A stretch of DNA of 64,000 nucleotides from Gyromitra esculenta (GCA_038503075.1 JBCAML010000004.1:1695149-1759148); one strand, 5' to 3'; shown: positions 34,326 through 47,120, counted from the stretch's first letter. The notes: generated from the letters alone by a model not told the origin. Program-made: numbers and translations.

Positions 34326-35752
34326 TCACGGTCCTCTTTTTCTTCGCTTCGGTTTCCCGGCTGCTGTTGAGGGCGCTTCATCCCCGCTGCCATCATCATC
34401 TTTCCCACTGCCTCCTGGCACCCCGATAGCCTTCTCATTACCCTTTTTTACCGATATTGCACACCCTTGTCGCTTCAAGGCTTTTGTCAGTGCCGTACTG
34501 GGCCTCATTCCCGGGAACTCCTTTGCTGTGTAAACCGTAAACACGTCACTCATGGTTTCCGTTATTATTGGTGTGTAGCCTTCGGGTTGCAGGTCGCTGG
34601 GTTCAAGTCGCATAAGAACGAATCTTAATCGGTATTTGCCGTGTGTTCTGCACGATAGATCTGGGAAGCAGAAAAAGCATCCCTCCTTCCCCTCCTCATC
34701 CAGACCTACGAACGGTGAAGAAACCAGCGTACCCATCAGTCGCCGTGTCAGTCGTTTATCTATGCCTATCAGCGCGGTTTCGTCCGAATGTCCATCTGTA
34801 CTCCATAAGGTACAATGCACCACATTGAAAGGGTAACGCATTTCCATTGGGTCTGAGTGGCCTGTTGGATCGTTTACGATGAGCTGGACAATTGGAGGCG
34901 GATCTATAACTCGCCGGTCTCTTTCGCCAAAACCACATGCTCGAGCTGCCACTGGTTGCTGCCGTACTTGAATTGTATACCGTCCTGGGCTGTGTACATT
35001 CGTTAACAGGATATCTGATATAACCTCCCCCCTTGGGCTACAAACGGACCTTGTTTGCGGGCGTTGTTCTCGCCTGTTACTGACAGCATCTTCCACAGAG
35101 GTAGGCGCGAATCCCGAACCGTAATTTTGCTGCTGCTGCTGCCGCTGTTCTACCATATAATTTGCTTCCACTGGCCGCTTCGTTGTATAAGTCGGCGAAG
35201 GAATCATAGTGCTTAAGCTTCTAGCTATCGAGTTAGTTCCCAAGTTTTCCTCAACTAGTGCGCATATCAGCAATTGGCATACCTTCTTCCCTCTTGGTCC
35301 AATTCGAAACTAAACTTCCTCTCATCGTACCTTGGATCGATGATATTATATGGAGCTGACGAGGAGAACACCGGGGGTGTAGGTATGCCGCCATAGGAAG
35401 TAGCTGATAATCTTCGGACTTCAAGTTTGTGAGGAGTTTGCAAGGGGCTGGGGACATGCTGAGGGGGTAGATGCTGCGGAGGAATGTGTGTCGGCGGCTT
35501 TGGCTGTTGGGCAGGGGGCTGCGGCACTGTAGATCCTCCACTGCCGGGACTGGGGATCGCTAGAGGCGCCAGTATAGGTCCGGAAAAACGTTGGGGTGTA
35601 CCCGGAGTATTGCCAAATATAGGTTGTGGAAGTTGTTGAGGGTGATGAAATACGGTAGGAGGCATAGGGTGAAGGGAGTCGACCATTGTCGAAGACGATG
35701 GAGGCAATGAAGTCCGTGGATAGATGAGGGGAGGGGGTCTAGGCGACATCAT
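34326..35752 (-). CDS. velC: velvet-domain transcription regulator, VelC-like
   Basis: Fungal velvet-family DNA-binding regulator of development and secondary metabolism. Exons 35283-35752 and 34326-35220 join to 1365 nt (454 aa). The first ~150 residues are Pro/Gln-rich and disordered. The velvet domain spans about residues 220-410: RYTIQVRQQPVAARACGFGE, DRRVIDPPPIVQL, RYPFNVVHCTLW, LMGTLVSSPFVG, GCFFCFPDLSCRTHGKYRLR and VYTAKEFPGMRPSTALTKAL. The C-terminal tail ends in a basic KPKRRKRG that could be a nuclear signal. The gap between the LW block and the LMG block is short, unlike VelB with its inserted loop, and the FPGM..STALT motif fits VelC best. Assignment to VosA is less likely but not excluded without an alignment. 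Confidence 0.85.
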
Positions 35753-37313
35753 TCAGGCTCAAATCTCCGACCCTATAAGTCGGTGGCCGAAAATAGCGGT
35801 AAGTATGTTGCCACAAGCAAGACAAGAGGTTGGTTAGGGGTTGTTGTCGACCGTAGCTGGGTATTGAGGTTGTAGATTACAGGCAGCGAAGCTCAACGGC
35901 GCGCGTGTGCGCCTCCTTTGATAGAGGCAGTCCTGTATCCTCTCTTGTTCCCCAGATGATAACCTTTTTCAACCGGCAAAGGTAACGCAGCTGCAACAAC
36001 TGTGTCGCGCAACGCTTAAAGGAAATCGGACGAGCACACTATGTGAGTGACTAGGTTCGCCAGACGCGACAAAAAAAATATTTTATATAAAAAGGCCGTG
36101 CTTATTTTTCCCTTTGCCTTCTAACGCAGGCGACTCTTGCTGGGGAACGGCCGAAAGCTTCCGAGATCGTTTTATAACAATAGTGAGACGGCAAGTATGG
36201 AAACCGGGGAGTACTGGAGGCAAGCGAGCGAATCGAATACGATCGAGATCGAAACAAAGCTGACCAGGGGGGAAAAAGAAAACAATAATAAGTGGGAATA
36301 TAACAAAATGCTTGCAGACAATGAATGCAATGGATGGTGAGCGTGACAAGTCGTGTGCACCGTAATCTCGTGTTGTACTTTTTTGTGTTTATGTAGGGGG
36401 GGGGGGAATAAATATATCCACGAGCGCAACGAAGCTTAAAGAACGAAAGTCGAAGGTACCAGGGAAAAATGTCCTGCAAATAGTGTCGGCGTAACAAGAA
36501 GAGAGAGTGATGGAGAGGGGTGAGGACAAGGGAAAGGAAGGGGGGGGTGAGAGAACGGAAGTGATACACCTGCACACGCCTTCTGGAGGGGTGGGAGGAG
36601 ATGTGAGAAGGAAGAGGAGAGAGGGGGTAAGAAAAGAACGAAGATGAGGGGGGGTAGAGAAAGAGCTTCACAGCAGTGGACTTCCTCCAGTCCACAACCC
36701 TCACGCAGAGCGTCGAGAAGGCGAGTGAGAGAGGTCGCCTTCAGCAACTGACAGGAGACGACGTTCTGGCACAAGAGAACGAAGCTGGTGAATGAGGAAA
36801 ACGGATGGTCCCTCGCTATTTTTGGGCGACATTTGATGGGGTAAGGGCTATGGGGCTTGTGATATGTATGTAGACCGATACATGTAGTAAAGTAAACTGC
36901 TCAATACGTACCTCGTCCTTTGGTTTCTCTGACTGGCTGCCTGCTCACGCTTTCCTATCCACTGGCCATGGGAAGGAACAGGAAAGAGAAGAGAGGATCC
37001 CTCCCAGGACGAAGACAGTATCTCGGGGGAAAACTCCATGGTTAACTAGGAAGAGAAAGGCATAAACACCACCACCACCACCACCCCACAATAAGCCCGA
37101 AGCTCACACAGTGGTTAGCGGGATGCGCGGTGTTGTGACGCAATGTAGTTATACCTCTTCCATCCTTCATTTATCTCCAGCACTTTGCTTCTTCACTTGG
37201 ATTCCGAATCAAATCTGATCCACACTTTTCCACGGGGTCGGGTTACGCCGTCAGATGGAAAGAATCAAAGACAGCACCGGCGAAGCCCAACAACAAACCA
37301 TATGAGTTAGAGT

Positions 37314-37621
37314 TACATGTATCCATTAACAAAAAAAATAAGCCCGCCATTACGTACAGGTACATGTACTCACAGCAAGCACCAAAGAAAGGCCATGTAT
37401 AATAATAAAAAGGCGAAACCAGAGCAATCTCCAAAGAGCTAAATTGCCTTGAAATATCCAGTATTCCCCTTCGCCAGATCACTTCTAACTTTGATCCGCG
37501 GCGTTTCTGCACTCCAGAGTTCATATGTGGTACCTAATACATGTGCCTGCCTAGCACATATACTTGTCCTCCCTCAGCCAGGATACAAGGACCAAGGAAT
37601 ACATGTACGTATGTACATGTA
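37314..37621. promoter_or_regulatory. cluster of four TACATGTA palindromes
   Basis: Exact copies at 37314, 37361, 37600 and 37614; the last two are separated by six bases. They lie about 1.6-1.9 kb upstream of the velvet gene start. Function unknown. Confidence 0.4.
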
Positions 37622-40070
37622 GGTAACTTGTCGGCGCCTTTGTTCCAGGGTCTATCCTACATCGTGTATCTATTCTAATGTATTTTATACCATCCCCACG
37701 CATCCCAAGGTAAAATCATGGGGGAGTGCCATGTTTCAGTTTTCAACACGCGCTCTATCTCAGAAGGACGGTGTGGAGACGGGAAATACTCTGTCGAAAC
37801 CCGGGACGGACAACCACTCTACGCAGATTGCTCGCGCTTCATCCCGCTAAGACCCGCCTCAAACCTCGCTTCAGCGGGGATCCTTGATTCAAGAATATTG
37901 ATTCCAATTGTTCCCCGGACACCTCATCATTGGCAGATGACTCCAATGAATCTTCTCCTCCACCCCCCCCCTCCCCCCCACAATATCTCCATATCTGGGA
38001 TACAAAAGGGAGAGGCTCGTATGAAATAGAATCGAGAACACAAGCGCGAACTGCCCCATTATTCCTACCTGTACATATGTTGTCACTCAGCATTTATTGT
38101 CGACCCACAGCACTATACGCACATCCATCATCCACTGCAATCGTACATACCACAGGCATATAATACTACCATTATCAACATTAGAGTAGGTATGGATGTT
38201 TCGCAAGGCGGACAAACGAACTTTAAGAGATTGGTCCGGGTCAGGATTCACACGCTTCGGCTCTTGTTCCGCTTACCCTATCCCAACGTTCCCTGATAAA
38301 ACGGCTGCTTCCTTCAATATTCTCAATGCCCCATACACAGGGGCTTGCATCTACGATAGTACATATCTCGAGTATATAGAAAGTTTCCGCGTATAGCGAA
38401 TCCCCGATTGTTTCGGTTTTTTTTTATAAAAAAAAGGACATGGTGTCGATGTTGGGGCCAAACCTAGTGTGGACCCTAATGAACGATCAATAGAATTCCC
38501 ACGGCCCAGGATATAAAAGGCTCCGTTGAGCCTGAGGATTTGCTTTTTTGTGCTGCAAGGACCAACTCGTGGCCCTTGTCCCCGTTTTGCTTTTTTATAT
38601 AGATTTAATTCTATTGTTAGTGGCTCGCAAGTGCGTACACGTCCCTAGGTTTAGATGTATGTGCCGATGTCTGAGCGTTTTGAAGTCCAATGTTCCCAGT
38701 ATTTAGGATGTCTATTGAAGTAACATCGGTTGACACATAGTACGAGGATCGGAGCAAGCAAGCTTAAGGCGGTCAGCAAGAAAGTCCCTGCTGCTGACTT
38801 TCGGCTGTCAGATTTTTTTTTCTTTCTTTTATGATCCTTGAATGCAGAACTGCAAGCAGGTTCCAGGTATTTAGATCACTAGGGCCGGGGTTTTTTCCTT
38901 CCTCGAAGCTTCCCTCCGTCAACTGACCACATTCGGTCAGTGTAATATTATTTTATAGAGTAATAGAGTAATAGTAGAACGATACAGGAGCGGGGCGTTT
39001 TCCCCCAACAAGAAACTGATGGCCACACAGGGGCTGCACATCCCCATTCCATGCCAGATAGATATATATTCGATACCAGAACTAACTATAGTCGTGATCT
39101 GTTTTTCCCAGTATCGTTCCTTTCGACCTTGAGAGCAGACTTCGAAAGCAGTCAGCTGCTTTACTGGAACTCTCCGTTTCGACAGAACCCCCCCCTCGCA
39201 GGACGTGTTTTTTTTCCAACCCGGCTAATCGACTTTTCGAACTGGATAGTCGGACCGGCGGCCCTTGTGCCTAATACAGGCCAGTGTGCTGAGGTACTTA
39301 CATAACTGGCACTCTCTCCAAGAACATTCTCTAAGCGACTTGGCGATGAGCTCTGGGAAATCGAGGACACTCGTATGTAAACAGAACGAAAAAAAAGCAA
39401 AAAGGGCACGCAGACACCCGCAGTGGATGGCATTCACTCCCCGAGGTTCGTCTCCAGTTACACCGAAGGATCTCAGCCTAATCATGCCGCGCGACTGACG
39501 CCATCCTCGTACATATGTATCTCGGATATAGGTTGATGCGGGTCGGTTAGGAACGTTGTGCGCAACTCCCGGGTTTGTTGTGGATAGATTTTCAAGCCGG
39601 TGTCGTAAGATCGCGAGGTCTCAGGGCTGCGTGTTTCGCCGTGTTCGGAACGTTCCGAGACGGAATCCACGGGCCCCGGGCTTTCACATGGCCTTGGCTG
39701 TTGGGCGCATAGTGACCTGTACTTCAAAAGTATAGTGGTACCTCAGTATATATTCGTTTGGCCCGTGCATGTTATGATCAATATTCAGAAAATATCAACT
39801 ATAAACACTCGTAGGAGCTGTCCAAGGGGACATAGGTACCTAATTCATTGGATATATGCAGGTACAACGGCCCGTCCCCAATTTCGAGGGCAGCAGTTTT
39901 ACCCCGATGCCACGATTTACGGTTAAGAGCTTCGGACGGAATAAAAGCGCGCCGTTTTGATTTCACGAGGCCTATAATATGCCTCGTACGAATTCCACCA
40001 GCCCGAAGCACAGATGGAGGCTTTTGTTTATACCTATTTATTTATTTAGTGGACCAAGCTCAGAAGTGAG

Positions 40071-41553
40071 TACATGTAGACAAGCTCCCATGATACTTAA
40101 GTAGCTCAAACCTGTTGCTAAATAAAGGGTTTGGCTACATGTACATATGTAGTTCCCAAAACGATCGTGTAATGATGGATCATCGATGCCTACGTGTATA
40201 CCCTCCAGAATTAAGGGCTTGCGACAAACGTCTTCCGTATCTTAGGCTTTACACAAACAGAGAGAAATTCTCTCAGCTACTTGCATGTGTGTGTGCGCGC
40301 GCGTGTGTTTTATTTCAATCTTGAGAATTTGAGTGAAGCTCATGGGTACATGTATGGACTGTCCCACATGCGGTAGCACGGAATGTATTATCAGCAATCA
40401 GCGAGAAATTAGGCTCGCTTGAATGTTGGGAGATACATGTATTGATACATGTCCTACCCAACTCAGTAGGAAGTTCCGTCTTAGCATTATCTAATTCGAG
40501 AGGTTTCGAGTGATGAGAGCTATAGGTTGCGATTCATCGGTAGAGGCAGGACAGCATCTGCAGCCCCAACCCCAGATATCACACTTCACACACTTGAGCC
40601 CTATGCCAACCACTGAGAACCGCTTCTGGAGGATTTCCCTGTGTAGGAATGACGAATAGGGCGAACCCAGGTTTAGGCGATGGAGACTCGTCTTACCCGT
40701 GTCTAGCGCTGCAGCAATAAAGGGGGGAAATGGACTCTTTCCCGGTAATGGGAATGGCAGCATGCGCATCTAGCCCTGCTCCACATCATCATCAAGTGCC
40801 GTCCGTATTCGTGAATAATCGGAAAATCCCTCAGCTTCGGCAGTTCCTTTCAACTCCGCGAGTCAAGGGGCAATATTCACAAAGAAACTATAACCAGGGT
40901 TCTCACTAGAGCAGATCCCCGACACAACTGCTGCATCGGCCCTGCCCGACAGAATCATTGACCCATAATATTGCACACTACAAGCTGTTTGGTTTTGACA
41001 GCTCAACACTTTTTTAAGAGTTTAAAACAAAGCCAATTATTTGAATTCTGTAAGATTAGAGATCTAAAGGGAAAGCTTGGCCTGAAGGCGAAGGCAACCT
41101 CTTACCGATGTGGAATAAGCGAAGCTCAGCATCAGGCCATTTTTTTTTTGCTTTCTTTCGGTTTCCTTCAAAGCCACGTCTCTAATCCTAATTTCGAAAT
41201 TGCATCCCCAAACCAAACATCTCCTATCATCATCTTAGAGAGGAGAGCCGAGATTTCGCCGATTGGCAGTGGTCTTACATCGGAAAAACACTTGGCCGGC
41301 CTCAAATATCTTAACACAAGTTTTTCCGCTATCTGTTGCGACACGTGTGGAAGAGAAACACGAGAACCCACGAACCGTCTGTCATGAATCAACTGAGGTT
41401 ATCCCAAGAGAATAATCCAAAATACCTGACAACTATGGGGGGGTGTCAGTTGACACACTGAGATCTAATTAGTGGGCCATGGCTAGTGATTATGTGTCTG
41501 TCGAAGCCTCGAGGGAAGAACACCCACGCATACATGTATTCTAGGTACATGTA
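40071..41553. promoter_or_regulatory. cluster of six TACATGTA palindromes upstream of the Bin3-type gene
   Basis: Exact copies at 40071, 40136, 40347, 40434, 41531 and 41546, with near-matches TACATGTC (40446) and CACATGTA (41593). The closest is about 340 bp from the ATG at 41893. Confidence 0.4.
40283..40308. repeat. alternating purine-pyrimidine tract
   Basis: 26 bases of unbroken purine-pyrimidine alternation, (GT)n then (GC)n then (GT)n, a classical Z-DNA-prone tract within the long spacer. Confidence 0.6.
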
Positions 41554-41892
41554 GTGAATCCTTATAAGCACGTGTACATGCAGTTTATTGGACACATGTA
41601 GTCTCGCTCATGCGCCAGGGTCGGAGTACACGTATTTGTCCAATGACAGGATCCCAGAGATTTAAAATTTGGCGGAAGTTGTTACTGTCTCTTCAAGTGA
41701 TTGTTTGGTGTCTTGGCCTAACGCGCTAGACCGAGGGCTCGACTTTCGGTTGCTGGTACCGCTCCGTGCCAAGGATGTGGAAGACCATCCAAAAATTAAG
41801 CATTCAAAACTGGACTGGCTCGTCTGGTCGCGCGAACCCTAACCCATTCGTGTGTTGTCGCTTCAGACGTCGTCCTATCCATTTGGCCACCA

Positions 41893-42887
41893 ATGGCCTC
41901 GTACGGGAACTACAAAGGTAAGAAAGAACATCCACAAAATTCTGACGTGATGTCGTGGGAAATCTCTGACGGTGATGGATGCAACGACAGGCTACCAGGG
42001 AGCCAGCCGCCACGATGGCCAAAACTCTGCCTCGCATGTCGTCGATTACCGTCTGCAAGTTCTCATCGATACGCTGCCAGATCTCTTTACCGGAAAGGAC
42101 ATCCTAGACGTGGGATGCAACAATGGGGCGATATCTGTGCATCTAGGTATTTCTTCCCAGCAGAATCAGTGTACGCTAGCCGTAAAAGAAAGTGGTTGAC
42201 GGAATGTGGGAATGCATGAAAAAAACAAAAAGCTCTCTGTTTTAATCCAGCAAAAATTAGCGGTGTTGACATCGACCCAGAACTGGTCGAAAAGGCAAAA
42301 TCTCATCTGTCGTTCCGATATTCTAGGACTGCCCCAGAAGAAACTGCAACCGGTGATGGTCCCGCATTGAGCAATAACTATTTCCCGATTTCGTCGATAC
42401 TGGAGCATGGACATCGGCCTTATCCTGAGGACCCTGACCGCTCCATGAAATTTCCCTGCAATGTGGAATTTCGCTGCGAAGACTGGCCAAAGACTCCCAT
42501 CTCAGAAGCAGAATCGTACGACGTAATATTGGCGCTGAGCATGGTAAAATGGGTCCATCTTCAACACTCCGACACAGGTAAGTGAAGATTGAGTTGTCTA
42601 GACCTCCCGCAATATCTAGCGGTTTTCCTAAAATAACGGTCACAGGACTCCAGCAATTCTTCAGAAAGTGCTACTCTTCTTTGCGTCCGTCTGGTCACTT
42701 TGTCTTAGAACCTCAAGGGTGGGATTCCTACGAGCGTGCAGTGAAAAAGAACAAATCACTCAAGGAAAATCTACAAACGCTTAGAATACGGCCAGAGCAT
42801 TTCGGATCGGTTTTGGGAGCGATAGGATTCACCTGTTTGCACGAGATCAAAGGCCTTAAACGTAGTATTTTTATTTACCAGAAGTAG
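41893..42887 (+). CDS. Bin3/MePCE-type RNA 5'-phosphate methyltransferase
   Basis: SAM-dependent methyltransferase of the Bin3 family, which methylates the 5' phosphate of small RNAs (7SK capping in animals, Bmc1 on U6/telomerase RNA in fission yeast). Exons 41893-41917, 41991-42146, 42251-42577 and 42646-42887 sum to 750 nt (249 aa). The start MASYGNYKGYQG matches the family's YGNY opening. Motif I is DILDVGCNNGAISVHL (residues about 38-53). The acidic loop GVDIDPELVEKAK follows, then the Bin3-specific YDVILALSMVKWVHLQHSD, LQQFFRKCYSSLRPSGHFVL and EPQGWDSYERA. Only the catalytic core is present. The first exon is 25 nt. The exact RNA target cannot be told from sequence. Confidence 0.88.
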
Positions 42888-43213
42888 CTAGTTATATGCT
42901 TTTCTTCCGTTTTAAACGTATACTCTTTCACTCTCTTACGCGTTCCTAGGTTGTTACCAAAACGAAAAGCAGTCTATCCTCCATCTAAGAAATTTGAATA
43001 GTGAAACAACAGGAAACAAAAGCACCCCCATCTCTAGCTTTTTAAATTTTTCTGACGCAGGAGACACGAACAAGAGAGTAGGCGTAGATAGACGGGGGAG
43101 GAATTATTCATTGACCAAAAGATAAAGGGAAAAAGGGCCAAGAAAAAAAAAGAAAGCGATAGACTGATAAAAAAATCCCCAAGAAGAAATATATTTGCAC
43201 ACAACACTTGCGC
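42888..43213. other. convergent spacer
   Basis: About 330 bp between the 3' ends of the Bin3-type gene and the RING-RS gene; A-rich on the plus strand. Nothing else seen. Confidence 0.5.
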
Positions 43214-46200
43214 TCATTTTTTGACTCCACCCCATCTCTCTGCTTCACGATCCCGCTCTGCTCTCCGCTCGAGATCTTCTTCGTCTTCATATTTGTACGA
43301 GGGCTTCCTTCTGGACCGCGAGTCTCTGTTTGATTTTCGGTCTGGATCTTTCTCCACGTGTCGCTGGCTCTCAATATTCTTTTCTATGATAACATCCTGC
43401 TCATCTTTATCGTGTTTATCTTTCCGGTCGTCTTTCCGGTGATATTTTTCATCTCTGTCGTGTTTCTCATCTCTATCGTACTTATCATCTCTGTCGTGTT
43501 TATCGTGGTGGTCGTGGCGGCTGGATTTGTTTCGGTGTGAGCGGTGACGGCTCTCTTCTCGCTTACTTCGTCGCTTATGTTTTCTCTCTCGCTCTCGAGA
43601 ATCTCTCCTGGTCCTTCCGTCCGCCCCATCGATATCTCGCGCTTTGCCCTCAGCTAGATAATCGTCTTTTTTTGGAGACCTGGAACGTGAGCGGGAACGG
43701 TGCCTTCTGCTGCTTTTGTGTTTATGGCTTCGGCGGTGATGGCGACTATTTCCGTCTCTGTCTTTACTTCCATCTTTATCTCTAATTTCCTTGTCTCTAC
43801 TTTCTTTTTCTCTGCTTTCTTTATCTTTCCCATCCTTGTCCCTATTGTCCATAATAGGGCCAGCCCTTCTGTCGCGATCTCGCCGACTGCGTTTGTGATA
43901 CCTATCCACCGACCTGCTTCCAGACCTTGAAACAGACCTCACCCTTTCTCTGCTCCCGGAATCCCCACGGGATCTCTTTTTCCGAACGGAAGAAGCTAGC
44001 TGAGTAACATCCGCACTGTCTAGCTCACCTGCAACAATGCTGGTGAGCTCCTTGTCTTGTAAAGGCGAAATCGGTTCTTCACCGTCACGTTTCGGGGTTC
44101 GTCCACGACATTCACTATCAGATCCTACGCTCGGAGATCGCTGCTTGCGATGCCGGCTACGATCTCGGTTCCGTGATCTCGATTTCCTACGATGATCGTG
44201 ACTTGGATCCCTACTCCTGTCACGGCCGGTGGCACTAGATCGGCGCCTAGATCTTGAGCGGGAATAGACTCTAGCGTGTCCAGGAGAGATGCTAACTCGC
44301 GAGCCATATCGTAAGAACGTCTCCCAACTATCAACCAACGAGAGCAGAATTTAACGAACCTTCTATTCCAGGATGATCCTGCATAAACACCTCTTCCACC
44401 GCGACCGAATGCCCCTCTAATTGGAATACCGCGAGCTGGTGGTATTCCTTCTCGAAGCGCTTTAGGGCCAGTAGGAGCGCCTTCAACTCCTAATCCTACA
44501 CTAGGTATTTTATCGGCGTCTTGATCTCCAAGCACCGATGGAATCGGTACAACGCTGTGAATACCACCTCCTCTTGATCCTGGGCCAAAATCACCTCGAT
44601 ACCCCCCCCTAAAATTTCCTCTGAAACTACCTCGGGTTGAGTAAAACTGTGTTTGGTAATTTGGCCCCCTAAAGTCATCAGTGGGAAAATACTGAATTAT
44701 ATCAGGATTCACAGGGGCTGTTGGATTGAGCGGGTCTGCGAGTTCCTCAGTAACAGGGTCTGCTCCAGCCAAAATGGTCGACACAGTATCAGTAGGCACA
44801 TTGTTGGGATCAGTTATATTCTCAGGATCGCCAGACACGACAGATGGGATCTTTTCTCCTTTTTTCTCATCACCGGATGATCCGACAACAGCAGCAACAG
44901 CTTCATCAATACCTTGCAATTGTTGTGAAAATTGAGAATCCTGAAAAACCTGCTGCTGCTGGCGTTCATGAGAATATTGACGCGCGCCTCCGACAAACCC
45001 ACCACGACCGCCTCGCGAGTAAGGCTGCTGCCGCTGGAAATGATGACTTTGATATTGCTGTGTGGGCATCTGAAGATTCCCGTGAGATTGGTGATTATAT
45101 CCACCAGCAGATGCAGCAGAATAATATCCACCATTACGTGTAGTTTCCATTCCAGGATTGAACCCCACATTATTCTGACCATTCCATGCAGCACTCCATC
45201 CCATCCCATCATGCCCATTATGAAACCCTCCCGCTCCATTCATTCCCATGTTCCCAAAGATTCCTCCACCAAACCCTCCACCCTGTGCGACCGTCGAACC
45301 CATAGGGTATTCTTCAAAGAAAATAGTATTAGCATTGGCCATCACAATATTCGGGAAGAGATGCATAGCATACCCATCATATTCCCATATCCGTTCATCC
45401 AACTACCTTGCATTTCTTGCATCACTTGGTTGTAGACATTCCATCCGTTCGGCCCTGAGAAATCATGTCCAGGGAGCATTTGCTGCATTTGCTGCATGCT
45501 GCCTATCTGGTTGGGTGTTTGCTGGCTGAACCAAGCGTTCTGCTGATCCACAAACCCACTCGATTGCTCGACATCAGATGCTAGCGTGGCATCATGAGCT
45601 TTGGCTGATGTCTGTTCAACTGCTACTTCCGTATTTTCCTAAGATAGTCAGTGATACTGAACGCTTTTCTCGACGGTCCCGGCGAAAACTTACTTGTGAA
45701 ACTTGCAGAAGTGCCTGTTGGCCTTCGACCTGCGCAGACTCATCTACCTCTTGTGGGGGTGTTAAAGGATTCTGCACTGGAGACACACGTGCTAGAACTA
45801 TCTTATCTAACTCGGGTTCTTCGCTTTTGACTTCGACCTTGATCTCGGCAGGCTTAGTTCTGTCTTTCTGTTCCTTCTGCTGCAGTAGATTATGTTTTTT
45901 CTCCGCAGTACGTAGGAATACTGCTACGGTAGTTCTCAGGGCCGTGTTTGGTTTGCAGTCGTCGGGGCTCAGCGGAGAGTGGTCACAGACAGGGCAGTCA
46001 TTCGGGAGATTTGAGTGGCCTGGAATCACAAAGAAGTGTCAGTGACGAGATTATTCGAAGTATTGTCCGGAAAGTTGGGTACTCACAACTTTCGCAGATT
46101 GACTGTTCACAGCAAGGCAGACGGGAGGCGCCACGCGCAAGCTCACTGCAAATGGTACACCGGAGTTTGACAGGTATCTCAGGCAGCGGGATCGAACTGG

Positions 46201-46313
46201 TCGCTGTCAGTGAAAATTTTCTTTGCGGGTAACAAGATTGTACACGAGTATATGTTTGCGTTGAGAAATTCTCACCTTAAGCCGTTCGCTGACTGCTCTT
46301 GTGTCGTAGCCAT
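43214..46313 (-). CDS. RING finger protein with Gly/Gln-rich middle and RS/RE-rich tail
   Basis: Six exons, 46276-46313, 46087-46196, 45694-46019, 45374-45638, 44360-45311 and 43214-44291, join to 2769 nt (922 aa) with one open frame. A RING-type finger lies at residues about 20-65: KLRCTICSELARGASRLPCC, EQSICESC, then DCPVCDHSPLSPDDCKPN. The following LRTTVAVFLRTAEKK resembles the RBBP6/Mpe1 RING region, but no DWNN domain or zinc knuckle is present. The middle is Met/Gln/Gly-rich with RGG-like SFRGNFRGGYRGDFG. The last ~350 residues are RS then RD/KD/HD dipeptide repeats, as in splicing and 3'-processing proteins. Predicted to be a nuclear RNA-linked ubiquitin ligase (inference). The last intron has a GTTCGT donor. 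Several spurious ORFs lie antisense to the repeats. Confidence 0.8.
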
Positions 46314-47120
46314 CTCAGAATGGACCACGTGCGCTCAGAGATGAATATGAGGAGGATGTCACGGAGAGAGAGGTGCTCAGGATGAGCAAAGGGAGGTACT
46401 GTGGGTTCCGTAGCACTAGGAGCAAAATTGACGTTACGCTGGCGATGTCGTGGAGATACCGGGGATTTCGATAAAGTTGTGGTGAGGTGCGGAGCATAGA
46501 GGCTGGGGGAAAACGGATGAGCTTGTACCGAATCAGAGGCGAAAGAAGTTGAAACCACCAAATGCACGAACAACGTGTAAACGCAGCCCGTGGAACAGCC
46601 GAGCAGCCTTTGAAATCAGAGATAGCTGAATTGGACAAGAAGTCTCTGCCTCGCTTGATTCTGGATATTTACAAGTGCATGCTTGGAAACGGCGGGATAC
46701 AGGAAAGAAAGTACTTGGCTAGGGCTCAGGGCTAGGGATGTATCTAGAATTCAGAACCATAGTAAAGCTGTACAAGGCAAATAGTATTGCGTTCTCGGGC
46801 ATTGGGCATAATGGCATGTTTGGGATAATTGGTTATATTCTTCTACAGCTCCTTCTGTTTATTTCTGGACTACAGCTTACATGTATCTACGGTATAACAT
46901 CCAGCTGGCAAACACCATCCGATGTTCTCGTTTGCCTTAAAAGTGCCCGAGACTTTTTGATCACTATATTATACGTGTGCTCGATTGGGTCACTCAGATG
47001 AAAATATTGTCGATGTTTTTGTCTTGAAGCATTGCCAGGGATCCAGGCGAGCCGCGAACTCAAGGCATCACCATATCTGAAGAGTCGTCGTCAAGCATCT
47101 CCAGTGTCCCAACTATCAAC
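46314..47120. other. divergent spacer RING-RS gene / hydrolase gene
   Basis: 0.8 kb between two start codons. TACATGTA at 46878, about 240 bp upstream of the hydrolase ATG. No gene seen. Confidence 0.45.

Larger units (their letters stand above)
35753..41892. other. 6.1-kb spacer upstream of the velvet gene
   Basis: No supportable gene. The part next to the velvet gene (36380-36700) is strongly purine-rich on the plus strand, so the velvet leader or promoter is pyrimidine-rich; a 200-codon minus-strand ORF there (36102-36704) is low-complexity. TACATGTA occurs at 36879, 37314, 37361, 37600, 37614, 40071, 40136, 40347, 40434, 41531 and 41546. A TATA-like GGATATAAAAGG is at about 38510. Long upstream regions are common for fungal developmental regulators, so much of this may be velvet control DNA (inference). 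Confidence 0.5.

Noticed and set aside
36102..36704. 200-codon minus-strand ORF upstream of the velvet gene
   Set aside because: Ser/Pro/Leu/Phe-rich translation of a polypyrimidine stretch with no domain; better explained as velvet leader or promoter DNA.
38930..38955. Hairpin ACTGACC / GGTCAGT
   Set aside because: Seven-base stem in an AT-rich spacer of a eukaryote; expected by chance and not evidence for a terminator.
40971..41387. 138-codon plus-strand ORF upstream of the Bin3-type gene
   Set aside because: No domain, unremarkable composition, no sign of splicing to other exons.
41700..41775. tRNA-like stretch with an A-box-like TGGCCTAACGCG
   Set aside because: No B box at the right distance and no cloverleaf; only a TCTTGGC/GCCAAGG pair encloses it.
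43221..43930. Several plus-strand ORFs rich in Ser/Phe/Val
   Set aside because: Antisense shadows of the RS/RD dipeptide repeats of the minus-strand RING-RS gene.
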